Of a stretch of DNA of 64,000 bases, positions 48,779 to 59,730 are shown piece by piece (positions within the stretch are counted from its first letter, which is position 1; each line of letters starts with the position of its first letter). The DNA is from Steinernema hermaphroditum. Its lineage: Eukaryota; Nematoda; Chromadorea; Rhabditida; Steinernematidae. Location of the stretch: assembly GCA_030435675.1 (NCBI GenBank), contig CM059625.1:3038001-3102000 (forward strand), written 5' to 3'. A program made the translations under genes and the position numbers. The notes under the pieces are model-generated. The model saw only the letters and a program-made list of their open reading frames with translations. It was not told where the DNA came from and did not search any database.

Positions 48779-50419
48779 TCATTATTAATAGGGTGTTCTC
48801 GTCTTCTCCTTAGGTCGGTAAATAAAAACGCGTGAAGAATTAGGAAATCAGGCACGGCAGCAAAGCAGGAGGCTTCGGGCAGGCGGCTGATTGGTGTTGG
48901 ATTTATTTGGCGTACTAAATGCTAATCGCACGAGCACAGATTGGATCCATTTCTCAAAAGACAGACAGAATAGTGTTAGCAGGCGCGGGCGACGAACCCG
49001 ACGTCCGATATAGACACCCTTTGTGGACTTATCATTATTCATGAGATGGACACCAGCCGCTTAAGGGTAAATCTGATCTCGCGCGCGCCCACACGGGAAC
49101 CTAGCTGTCGGCGGAAACTGCCAAGCACCGAGGTCCTCAGGACGGCAACTGAGTGAATTACATGTGGACGTGGGAATGGGCGAATGTAATGAATAGGCGG
49201 CGATCCCACCATGCCCACTAAAGTTCGTGGGACTTCTTCGAATAGGGCTTCGAGAATATTCTTCGACCGAACAGTACGCACTTTTTCATTATCTTGCGTA
49301 ACGAGTTTAATTTTAAATTCTGATCTAAATCACTTTTTGTAAGTGTTATATGTTAAGCCTGAAACAATGACGTTCTCAGGATCCGTTTCAGTGTAGGGTG
49401 CTGCAAAATGTGAAGAACGATATTTTTTCAGTATTCGACAACCCTTAATCGTTTTTTACACAGTCTAAAACCTTTGAGAGTATATTGGGGAATGGCACGC
49501 GAACACAAAAACAGTGAAGAAGCCAGACTTTATTGTCTGGAGTGCCGTTTGTACACAACTGCTTTCCCATGTACGTCTGACTTTTCAGGTTTATCTGTTT
49601 CCCACGTCCGTCTAAACAAGCAGTTGTAGTTTGTTCTCTTCTGCGCACAAGATACTTACAGAAAGCCCCAGGTTTGGAAAGTCCGCACGGCAAACAAACA
49701 TCGTCATTGCAGTATGATGGCAGATCACTTCCAGTGGAATCATTTCCAATTGTATTTGCGGGAGGTGGTCGAGACGTCTGTGAGCAAGCGATCTTAGAGT
49801 CTTCCCATCCAGCACGAGTAAAACAGCTGTCTTCTCATTGCTGTTGTGCATATGATCTAATCTGAGATTCACTAGTCTGGCGTTTGAGAGGCGCAAGATT
49901 CTACAAAAATGGACAGCACGGAAAAGATGTTCCAGGACAAGATTGTAACCCAACGGTTTTGCCTGCAGCGACAATGAGGTCCTTTGAGAATGACTATATG
50001 GGGAGCAGTTTCAGAACGACTCTCGATGGCGAATTTATCACTAATCGCGCTAGATCGAAAACCGAGAAGCCACAGAGATTTCCGAACGATTTGCAAAGGA
50101 TATTCTACTCCATTTTAATGTAGCGTTTAATTCAGCTACCGCATTGCATTGTCACCGAAACACTATTCCGGTAACTGGCAGAAAGCGTGGATCGGGAGTG
50201 GACAACGTGCGGTACCAGCTGTCTATCGCCCCCCCCCCCTCCTTCCGACCAAGAATCGTCTAGTGAATGGTCCACTATACAGCATCATATCACTTGTCTG
50301 CAATTCAAGGACACAATGCATAGTGTTTGTGGGCTAAGATAATAGGGAATAGAAAGCACCAAGCAATCGAGAACACGATAAACCGAAGGCAGCGGCTATG
50401 AAGCACTTGAGATATTTTT

Positions 50420-50500
50420 GTCGAGGAGTCGCCTGGTTTCGAACTCGACTCGGATCACTCTTCACAGAAGAACGCTATGACTCACCACACATGTCTTTTC
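50420..50500 (-). repeat. tRNA-like element, degenerate
   Basis: A minus-strand B-box-like GAGTTCGAAACC (50446-50435) lies within a GAGTCG/CGACTC hairpin. The A box is poor. It is probably related to the other tRNA-like repeats of this window. Confidence 0.3.
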
Positions 50501-52238
50501 AATGAATTAGACGATGGCTTGCAAACCCCTTAGTAATAATCGCAGCAGCTGGTCAGTCATAATGATATGTGATGAGACTTATCATTTTACGTAGGCGTGG
50601 CTTAACTTCCTTATCAAACACTAAAGCAGACGTTCAGCGCTGACATCTGCAAGCAGTCATGTAATCGGCGCAACTCGTCATTAGCGGTCTGCTAATGGTC
50701 TCCATGACGAAGTCGTTAATTCGCTGAAAGTCGTAATCCTCCCTTGCCCAAGTTATTACTAGTCAATTGCTGATTGTCAATACAAGATGATGTCATATGG
50801 TTGTCATTTCCTCGGAATGTTGCCAGCCACCCTATAATATCGACTCGTTTTTGTTTACCTCGACAATAGAAAGTAATCATGCTGCCTATATATAAATTCA
50901 TTCTTTACAGAATTAAATGTTCCCTTTGATCTTATGGTGAACTTTGCTCGCAGATTTACGGAGGACTGAGTCGCGACTATCAATGGTCCTTTCCAGCGGT
51001 TGTGATTTTTTCGTTCGGTTTGGAAAAGATCTTGCGTCAATGTCGGTATTTCGTAATCTTGTTTTCTTTTTCTCATTTTCACCTTTGCATAAGCTTAATG
51101 CAAAATAGTCCTTTTTTAGCGGGATTCTTTCTCACACACCATTGAACAAGAAAGTGGTAAAACTGTACTGTTACTATAGCCCTGTTCCGAACAGATTAGT
51201 CAAACTGTTACGTGCACGTTGTAATTTCGGAAACTTGTAGTGCTGGCTGAGTTCGTGGAAACTCAGGAAGCATTCCAAATTTGTCTCGAAAGGCAGGTGT
51301 TCAGGCGAGTTCAGTTGAACTTTTAAAACAGCGAAACATCCATAATTAAATACGCATTACCGATCAGTTCCCGTGCATTTCCACGGATATTACGTGTGCT
51401 CCTTACCGTACTTTCTGTCCGAGATCCGCCCTACGTTGGCTGGAGGATCCGAAACACTCGATTTCGAATTTGTTCTTTATTTACTACAAAAGCATTGTCA
51501 GGTATTCTGCGTAGTTCTGAAGGGAAGGGCCCTAGGGCCTTCCGGATCGACATACGATGAGTCCTGCGGGCGGCAATGTTGTCGCTCATTGAATCGGTTT
51601 CCTTTCCATTGAACGAATGTATGGCTGAGCCGGTCGGATCGGTTCAATGCAGGACTTCTTCCCCATTTCGTTATCCAAAACGGACCGCTCCTGTGCGGAC
51701 AAAAAAAACACAAATACAAACCAACGGGACCTTCTATATATAGGGGATGGGAGGCACGGTTCCTAAAATTCCATGAGTAAGATATGAGCGCATCTCCCAC
51801 AATATATCTTGTTTCTGGGTGAATTCTTAATTCACGCCTGCGAACAAAAATAATTGGCGCAAATGGCTCGATAGCTTGTCCTTGTTCTCTATCCTCTTCG
51901 CATAGCAACCGCTTTTATCACTTTCCATGAATGTGCTTTATTCATTTAAAAAATGTTAACACTATACGTCACATTTGCATCTTTCACGAAATCCGGTTTC
52001 CTCTGATCCATCGAACATCCTCTAGGATTTGCCTGTAGTTGCCATTATTAATTGACGTGTAACAAACAGTGAGTAGATCAGGAAGCAACATCATGATAAT
52101 GTAAAGCTACGTGCTTCCGCATGACGTTAATGCTAATCTGTCTGTTTTCGTCGCAAAAATGAAATCAAAAATTCTCAACCGCCTGAACATATTACGGTAG
52201 CGCAAACACCTACGTATAATCTAATTGCTGACTACACT

Positions 52239-52364
52239 ATTGTTTTTTAGTTATATTTCGTTAGGCTGCTAAGTCAGAAAGCAGGCTGTTGAAAACAATT
52301 ACTATTATCTATGATCAAACTATTAGCATTGTTTTTTAGTTATATTTCGTTAGGCTGCTAAGTC
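52239..52364. repeat. 37-bp direct repeat, 89-bp period
   Basis: Two identical copies, 52239-52275 and 52328-52364, begin ATTGTTTTTTAGTTATATTT and end GGCTGCTAAGTC. The 52 bases between them are unrelated. A local duplication or footprint of an excised element would both explain it. Confidence 0.85.
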
Positions 52365-55300
52365 TGTATTATCAAATAATCAAAAAATCCGATTCGAAAA
52401 TCGCGTATTCACGAATCTCCTGAATTGATTGGTTGATTAGATATTAGGACTGCGTTTATTATGCGCTGATGATGTCCTTATTTCGACGGAGCAGAGGGCA
52501 TATTTTTTTGAAAAAGAGCAAATCCCGTGGGAGGTGAGTGATTGTTCTAACATTTTTAGCGACATTTAAAAATTTGGAGCGACCAAAGAAGGGCAGTATA
52601 CTTAGTAAAGGTCACCTAGGCATCTAATTATGGGTAGCAAATAAGAAATCAATCCGAAAAATTGATCATTTGAGTCATGTATTATGAACGCGAGCTGACA
52701 AACGAATTTTGTACGAAAACGTAAATAAACGCCACTGCGCGCCACTTTCGCGAAAACGTCGTAGGCTATAAATGACTCGAAATCTTCAAGGAATCGGAAA
52801 ACTCAGTGTCCCCAGACATAGTGCCAGTCGAAGTCGATCTAAGCTGTCTGTGTGGCTCACTGCGAGCGTGTCTAAGTTGTAAACGTACATTTTCGCTTTC
52901 GGTTCCTCTCCAGGTCTTTTTTTTGGCTGCTGTTTGAAATCGGCCGCATATCAAGGTATGGGAACGCATACCAACCCAACCTCCGCTAACCTGTGTTTAT
53001 ATAGGGAGGACTTGAATCTGAACTGTTCTTGTATATGTTTTAACCGTGGAGATCCATCAAAATACGGCACAAAAACCGAATGGGGTCATATTCCATTTAA
53101 ATGTCACTGCTGGTGTATATTTTTGAGCTCGTTTGATGTCATAATCCAGCAACTATAAATTGATACGTTTGTTTTTGTTCGGAGTTGTATGAGCAATAAC
53201 CGTCTGTAAGATACCACCTGCTTATTCCTGCTTACATACATAATAAGTAATAACAAAAACCCTCGTGGTCCCGTAATCCATACCCAGCTCAATTACCATT
53301 CAAGAATTCCTATAAATGAAGTCAGAAAATGGTCAAGCAACTGGTTCTATTATTCAATTCTGGGACGGTTTAAACTCTGTGCCACTACTATGCGAGTACA
53401 ACACAACAAAACGCATAGATTCATAGTTCATCCACCTGTATATCATTTCGCTGCTAAAGGACTTTCTTGCAGCGAACAAAGTTGAGCACACACAGTTATC
53501 GCTAAGCCTCTCAACGTGCACGATGTTCCGTACTCTTTGTAGTATGCGCCAGGGCAACATGCACAGATGGTCACAGTTTTTTGCTGCAGTCATGTGCGAC
53601 CAACTGAGCATTTCACTCAAAGTTGTTTTTTTCATGCCACGTTAACATGGCTTGCTTATTTGAGTGGGTGCCACTGACATGAATGCTCGCCCATCCACGT
53701 GTTGTGATCCGACGCATCAGACGCTCAGTGTTGACAGCACATAAAATTAGCTTTTTGATTATAAGCGTGCGCGGTTTGTCGAAAACCAGGAAATTATTGC
53801 CGCCCCTGTCGGGTATATAAAGAATCCGATCTTTGAGCTGTGGCTGGCCACGTTTTCATTTTCGGCGAAGCGTAGCATAGGCAGAGCCTTATTGCATTTA
53901 TTTAGCTCCCAACTCTACTGTGGATTACGGTAGCTTTGCCAGCACGACACATCGCCAGCGATTATTTTTGCGAGTATTCTGCTGTATCACCACGATCACC
54001 GGACACTAACGATTCCTAAGCCCCTTTTTCCGCAGATGCTGATTGGGACTGCACTTCCTGCGACTATTATGGGAACAGCACGTGGAAGACACGCAAGTGC
54101 GAAAGGGCATCATTATCAGACAGCACAAACGGGCACATGTTTTCTTCAATTGTAGTTTGGTCAGACGTGTGATGTACGTTCTGTTTCCGAAATTAGGACC
54201 GTGCGATGAGTGTTAGACTTCAAGTGTTCATTCACTGGGAAAACGCAACGTATCTGACCGGCTTCAGCAACAATCTTTTTCTCTTTCGACTTATTCCACT
54301 GTAGTGAACACTAATCGTTACAAGCTATGTCATATGTTATTGTTCAAGGACCACATACTACTATCTACAAATTACGCAAAAAAAATATTCATTGGCGCAA
54401 TACGATCTGAATTACTCACGCGGTCAGTACCTACGAAGAGTGTCCGTACGAAATAAAAAACTTCCCTAATGATGCGAACTACTGGTAAAGTTCAATTTTC
54501 GCGCCTGTTTGTTATTATTTTGAAAAGTCTAATGATAGGCGTACGCAAACAAGGCAGTTAGCGGTTATGTGAGAATTTAGAGGAATTATGGATGTATTAT
54601 TAGACGCTAAATGGCTGAACGCTGTCGTCAGATTTGGTCATTGTACGGTTGCCGATGTGAAGCTTCCTGTGGTTCTGTCCGTATACCTGCAGACAGCGAA
54701 TGCATGTCAGCCTGTGGCTATAATAGCTTCCCAGCAGTGGGAACATAGGATGTTACGAACCGATCCTCTTTGACACATAGACAAATTTTCCTTTGCTTGT
54801 TGACCTTTTGGCCCAATCCGTCTGCCGATGTATTGAAATAGCGTTCCATCCTTTGAGCACTTTTTATAAAAAAACAAAGAAACATTCGACGGATCACCGC
54901 GTATGGCGACCTCCTTGAATTCCATGTTGACAACGACGTTATTCTGTTTTTGGAGAAGCCCAGTGGAGCAATGGTCCGTAAAATATTGCCGTAATTGTCC
55001 AGTTATTTTGTTCTGCCTGTTCTTAGGCCCAATCCGTCTAACTATGTGTTTCGTCCAAATCGCAGATGTAGCGGCACTTATTAGTGCTGATTAGCGAAGC
55101 GTTAAATAGCAGTGCGTTCTTTTTCTAAAAGGAGACATTCATTATTCTCCTTCGGCTTTTTGTCTCTATTTGCTCTGTCGGCCGCTGAATTTTTTATGTA
55201 AAGCTCAACGATTCCAAAGGCGTATTTTTCCGGCATTAGAGTAATCAACATCGGTGACTAACGCTCACATGCTGCAGCGTAATTTCTCGCTTCCTGTTTT

Positions 55301-57437
55301 GATATGACGATGGAAAGCAGGGGAAAGGAAAAAGAAGTAAATGACAATGCATGCATTTAAACGGTGTTACGTGGGAAATGGCGAACTGGAGGTGGATCGG
55401 CAGACGTTGTTGACCACGAAGCATTTTCTTTTTTAGCATACTGAAACTTTGATTAAGCACTGACCTTGACCTTGACCACTGACCAATTGTCTTCCGAAGA
55501 TATCAGTTTCAAAAATCAGGTTTTCAACTCGAGCTTGCAACTGAAATATATCTCAAAACCTCAATTTTGACTATGGATCGTGAAGTCTGAAGTTCGAGAG
55601 GCTCTTTTTGAATTAAAATAGTGAGTTCCCGTAACTTTAAAAAACGTGTATATATACTGGAGATCTGCTGGAATTCATCTCCTACCCATCAGCGCTATCT
55701 GCAAATATTCCTTTTCTCATTTGGCTTTTATATGTAAATGTTACATAGCCACGCAATATGAACTCTACTAAAGCAAAGAGAAACACGGCAGACGTGGTAT
55801 ACCGAAAAAAATCACGTCCTACGCTGACTAGAATGAGGTATTTCAGTTTTTCGTGGGATATGAAAGTGCGTGTTTACGTCAGTCGTTGACTTCTACCAAA
55901 AGTCTTTGCATGCCCACATAGATATCGTCACTTTCTGGAAACGTTGGCTTAGGCTCATATTGCTATCGGTTATGAAATATCAAAGCGTCTTTGCTGACTC
56001 CTTTGGATTGCGAAGGTAAGCATTCAAATCCATGGAGACATATTCACATTTTTTACTCCTAAGTGATGTAATCCGACGCCGCAAAATGACTCACGGTTAC
56101 TTATGTCAGGCTTCCATTTTGCTAATCTGCTTTACGCTCTAATTTTCCGTCAGAAGGTGGGCTTGATTGATGGCAAATAATCCGTCTCCTCCCATTTACA
56201 AGACCGTCGCCATCACATAGGCCACTGTCATTGACACCATCTCCTCCCCTGGGTGTCCAGGCTCCACTCAAAGGAGTAACTCAGCCCTGTTTTATTGCAT
56301 AATACCAATGATGCCTCATTGCGTTCTTTAACCCGTCCCTACTTGTAATCTAATTCCGTCACCCAATTATGCTGTTGGAGAGGAGCGAGGAAAAGGCGGG
56401 TAACGCAAACAAACAATGCATCCAAAAAAGCGGTCTTTAGACGGCTATTGAAAGAGAAATGTTTTACGTTTCTTCCGTTTCACTTTCAATAGCGGGGGCT
56501 TACGATATAGTAGTTACGCAAGCTCCGTCCGGTGCAAGACAATACGTTTGAAGCACCTAATTTAGAATGCGTGAAAAACAGGTAGTAGTGGCGCCGCCTT
56601 AGTGGAGCTTATGCTTTCCCTATTCCTCTTTTGTAGGAATAGTCACCTTGTAGGTACATGTACGGTGTCATTACGTAATTAATAAGGTGTTTTTTTGTAA
56701 GTTCAGCTACAAGATATTAGTATTGGATATTGTTACCAGTTTGATTCTGATGGGGCGGTGCTTATCAAAGCGCTGTTGGGCAAGCGGCGCCAACTACAAA
56801 TCAGCGTATATAAATCATCTTTACATAAGATAATGTGCTGTTGCCAGGTCTGTATTCTATCCAACGATATTGGTACGGTAATTCTTTGGCAAAGCCGCTT
56901 TTATGCTAGGGATTAGTGATGCATATGTTCATTTACTTTTTGTGTCCATGTAAAGAGGGCCTGTCTCAAATTTAGGCGGTCAGTTCTGCATGTGAATCCA
57001 GACGGAAAATTGGCATTACCGGTTTGGGCGGATCAACACGCCCCCTATATATGTAGCCTGGTTTGCGCACTTTCGATCCAGACACGTTTCAATTCCCATA
57101 GCGGCTTCTATGGCTATATGGGAACAAGGAAGCTGTCTGAGTTAAAAGTCGTCGTTGAGGCCGAATGACATGGGGCCCTTCTTATAATTTTATCGGTCGA
57201 TGTCTTTTGTTTTGGTACAAATTTTAGAGTAGTTTGCGGAGTGTCCGATTTCGGCAAAACAAAGGGCCGTCAATCACTTAAATCTCGTTCATGTGAGTTA
57301 ACGTGTCGGCGAACGGTCTGCATCATGCTGACGACAAAAGATCTCGTGGGACCGCCGACAATGACATTCGCGATGCCATTTGAACGCCTACACCCTTAAT
57401 GGCAAACGCTCATTTCAGATTGTCATAAATCTTGAAA

Positions 57438-57770
57438 ATGGTGAAGCTCGCGGTTGTCGTCGTCTTCTTCGTGTCGGCTTTGGCCGTTGCCTTCGGATCG
57501 GACTACGACGTACCTCTTGCTAGTGAGCCTTTCCCGCTCATCTATGGACCGTACGTCAAGAAGGTAAGCACAGTAGAGGCATAACCAAATTAGTGTTCTT
57601 GTTTGAAGAGTGAACTACGTCCCCGCCGATACAACGACTTCGCGCCGGCCGATCTCTTCGGTCGAGGATACAGGCGAATGTTCATGCCTCGCCACGACAA
57701 GTCCATCCGCGCCGACTCGCGACATCCGCTCTGCTTCTTCACCGGACTCCCTTGTGCGATCTACGAATGA
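57438..57770 (+). CDS. Secreted peptide precursor with allatostatin-C-like cystine ring
   Basis: Two exons, 57438-57563 and 57609-57770, encode 95 residues. An AG acceptor at 57418 lies 19 bases before the ATG, suiting trans-splicing or a 5'UTR intron. Residues 1-20 are a signal peptide (KLAVVVVFFVSALAVAFG). Possible dibasic cleavage sites are KK at the exon junction, PRR and YRR. The C-terminus contains CFFTGLPC: two cysteines six residues apart, matching spacing and pattern of the arthropod allatostatin C ring CYFNPISC (Cys, aromatic, Phe, Asn/Thr, Pro/Gly, Ile/Leu, Ser/Pro, Cys). Four residues (AIYE) follow the ring and there is no amidation Gly. It would act outside the cell, probably as a neuropeptide on a somatostatin-like receptor. 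The gene model is firm; the peptide family is an inference. Confidence 0.75.
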
Positions 57771-57879
57771 ATCATCGACGGTGACGTGTTATCGGGTAGA
57801 TAACGTAATCTATTCACGAGCACCTTCGAATCAGCTCGGCGAATCGCATAGCTTAATTATGATGTATGTATGGTCTTGC

Positions 57880-57885
57880 AATAAA
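57880..57885 (+). terminator. Poly(A) signal of the peptide gene
   Basis: AATAAA about 110 bases after the stop codon, on the same strand. Confidence 0.6.
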
Positions 57886-59526
57886 GTATTGTTAAGATTT
57901 GCGGTGTGTTACTAAGGCTTGTCATATGTCACACGGATGGGTGTAACCAAGGAACACGTCAGTCATCTAATGTTGGCACCTTGCCACAACATAAATTTAA
58001 GCATGGCCATTGGTTGACAGTTTTCTTACGGTTCTTATGGTTGCGGAGGATGTTCAACTATGTGGATGGGTAGGGGCGCAAGACAGGCAGATAACAATTA
58101 GGCTTCCAATAGTGGCAACTTATACATAGATCCAACAAATGGTTCTGTTCAATGCCTTCGGTAGGATCCACACGATCAGCTCTGTCTCTTCAGTTGAAAA
58201 TTGGACCCCAGTGTTGATATGTTCTTTGACACAAAACCCTGTATGCCAAGAAACAAACATAAAATGATGTGTGCGGATGTGCATTGGGCTATATTTTACA
58301 AACAAGATCAAACAACATTCGTCATTTCAGCCTATTCCCGGTTTCCTGGTCATTCCAAAGCTTATCACTTTGGCTTCTGATAGTTTACCCCTCTATGGAA
58401 TTGTCGTCCCATCTCAATACACTTTTTTTCACTGATTTATCATCGTAGTGCGCCATTTTCCAGAAATATCCCGTTGAGCAGACGTCTCCATAGTTCTTTG
58501 GTGCATTTTCGCTGAACATCAAAGTCCTTGTCCAGAGGGACATTCGTCATCTTGTAAAGGTTACAACAGATGTTACCTTAAATACCAGCAATGTCAAACA
58601 GTGCACCAAAGTGCAGGTATTTTTGCGCATCAACCGAGAATTTGAAATCAGTTGTAAGTACAGCAAAGTCGAGCATTAAAAGTGCTCTTGGAGAAAGAAC
58701 ATGCACGAAGGAGATTTGGAGAACTGGGATGGGCAGACTGGTTTACGCTCTACGATAGATACCCTATTACTTGTGTTTGAATAATAGTTGACCTGAAATC
58801 TAAGTTTTATGAAGGGACCTCGTCGTCTCTGGCGCTACGCTAGCGGTATACCCTGCTTCGTCTCAATTTCGTTTTCGTTGTCAAAATTCACCGGTTTTGC
58901 TCGGTCGATCCTTTCATGGTGATGGTGTTCGGATTAAACCATATTCTGATGTTGTGTTCGTGTACATTCATGAGACGTTCTTTGAACAGATGCTGCAGAA
59001 TCATATGGTTTACTGAAGGATTTCTCATAATTAAATAATATATGTTTCATGAAAGGCATGTCGACTAAAACAAATTGTCTTGCTACAGTTAATGAAATTA
59101 TGGAGCGTTCCGCATAAACAACAAGCGTTCCTTGTACTCGCATAATCAGCGTTCTCAAGGGGTGCAGTGAAGCTGATATGGATCTGAAGATGCATATAAT
59201 AACTGCCATGAAATTATGTGTTGTTTGATTCTCAATAGCATTCGTCACTTCCTTGTATGTTGTTTATTCAGTGAATGTGAAAAAGAATTGCGCAGTCTCA
59301 ACTTGTTTTCGATGATGGATATGGGAATTTGCAGATGTTGCTTTCAAATCTTATCCACATCCTTGTTTTCGAGTAATACCAACAATGCAGGAATATGGTA
59401 TGCCATCCGATGACAGTACGGTATTCTTGACACGCTTGACATTAACATACAGTTGATATATGGTTTGTTCCTAGTTAACGGAAAACTTGTAATGCAGTCC
59501 TGCTCGGTCGTTGTTGACTATCCCAG
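57886..59526. other. Intergenic region
   Basis: No coding exon or repeat was recognised. If the exon at 59527 is real, its upstream exon should lie here, but I could not find one with a matching donor. Confidence 0.4.
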
Positions 59527-59730
59527 CCCCCAGAATGTCTGGAACTCCAGGGAGCTGTAGTTCCGCCGTCTCGCCAAGCTGTGCATCACCGCCGAAGTTG
59601 CTCTACAACACCGATACTTGCACTGCCTGATGACGGTTCCCACTACACTCGCTGTGTTCCACCGCCGAGCCCGGACTGGATTCAGGCTCTTCGCCACTTC
59701 AACACCAGCGCACACTTATGGGACTGCTGA
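59527..59730 (+). CDS. Possible isolated 3' exon, unknown product
   Basis: An open frame of 67 codons plus stop follows a reasonable acceptor (ACTATCCCAG ending at 59526) in phase 0. It reads PPECLELQGAVV at the start, contains SCSTTPILALPDDGSHYTRC and ends HFNTSAHLWDC. The composition is non-repetitive and protein-like, with four cysteines, and it stands out from AT-rich flanks. No start codon lies in frame, so an upstream exon is needed; none was found. I do not recognise a family. Other frames over the same bases are open for shorter distances. Confidence 0.35.
   Translation, partial: PPECLELQGAVVPPSRQAVHHRRSCSTTPILALPDDGSHYTRCVPPPSPDWIQALRHFNTSAHLWDC

Larger units (their letters stand above)
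48779..57418. other. Long intergenic region between tph-1 and the peptide gene
   Basis: The first few hundred bases are the likely tph-1 promoter. They include an octamer-like ATGCTAAT near 48918, of the kind bound by POU factors; C. elegans tph-1 is controlled by the POU protein UNC-86, so this is suggestive only. Further on lie a tRNA-like element (about 50.4 kb), a 37-bp direct repeat (52.2 kb), a TATA-like GGGTATATAAAG at 53808-53821 without an obvious gene, and a 14-bp repeat GGCCCAATCCGTCT (54810 and 55026). Open frames such as 49612-49974 and 51498-51908 have no recognisable product. Confidence 0.45.

Noticed and set aside
49612..50123. Overlapping frames of about 120 and 79 residues
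   Set aside because: No domain recognised and no adjoining exons; random open frames of this size are expected in 8 kb of intergenic DNA.
51498..51908. 136-residue minus-strand frame
   Set aside because: Composition is not convincingly coding, and no family or splice context was found.
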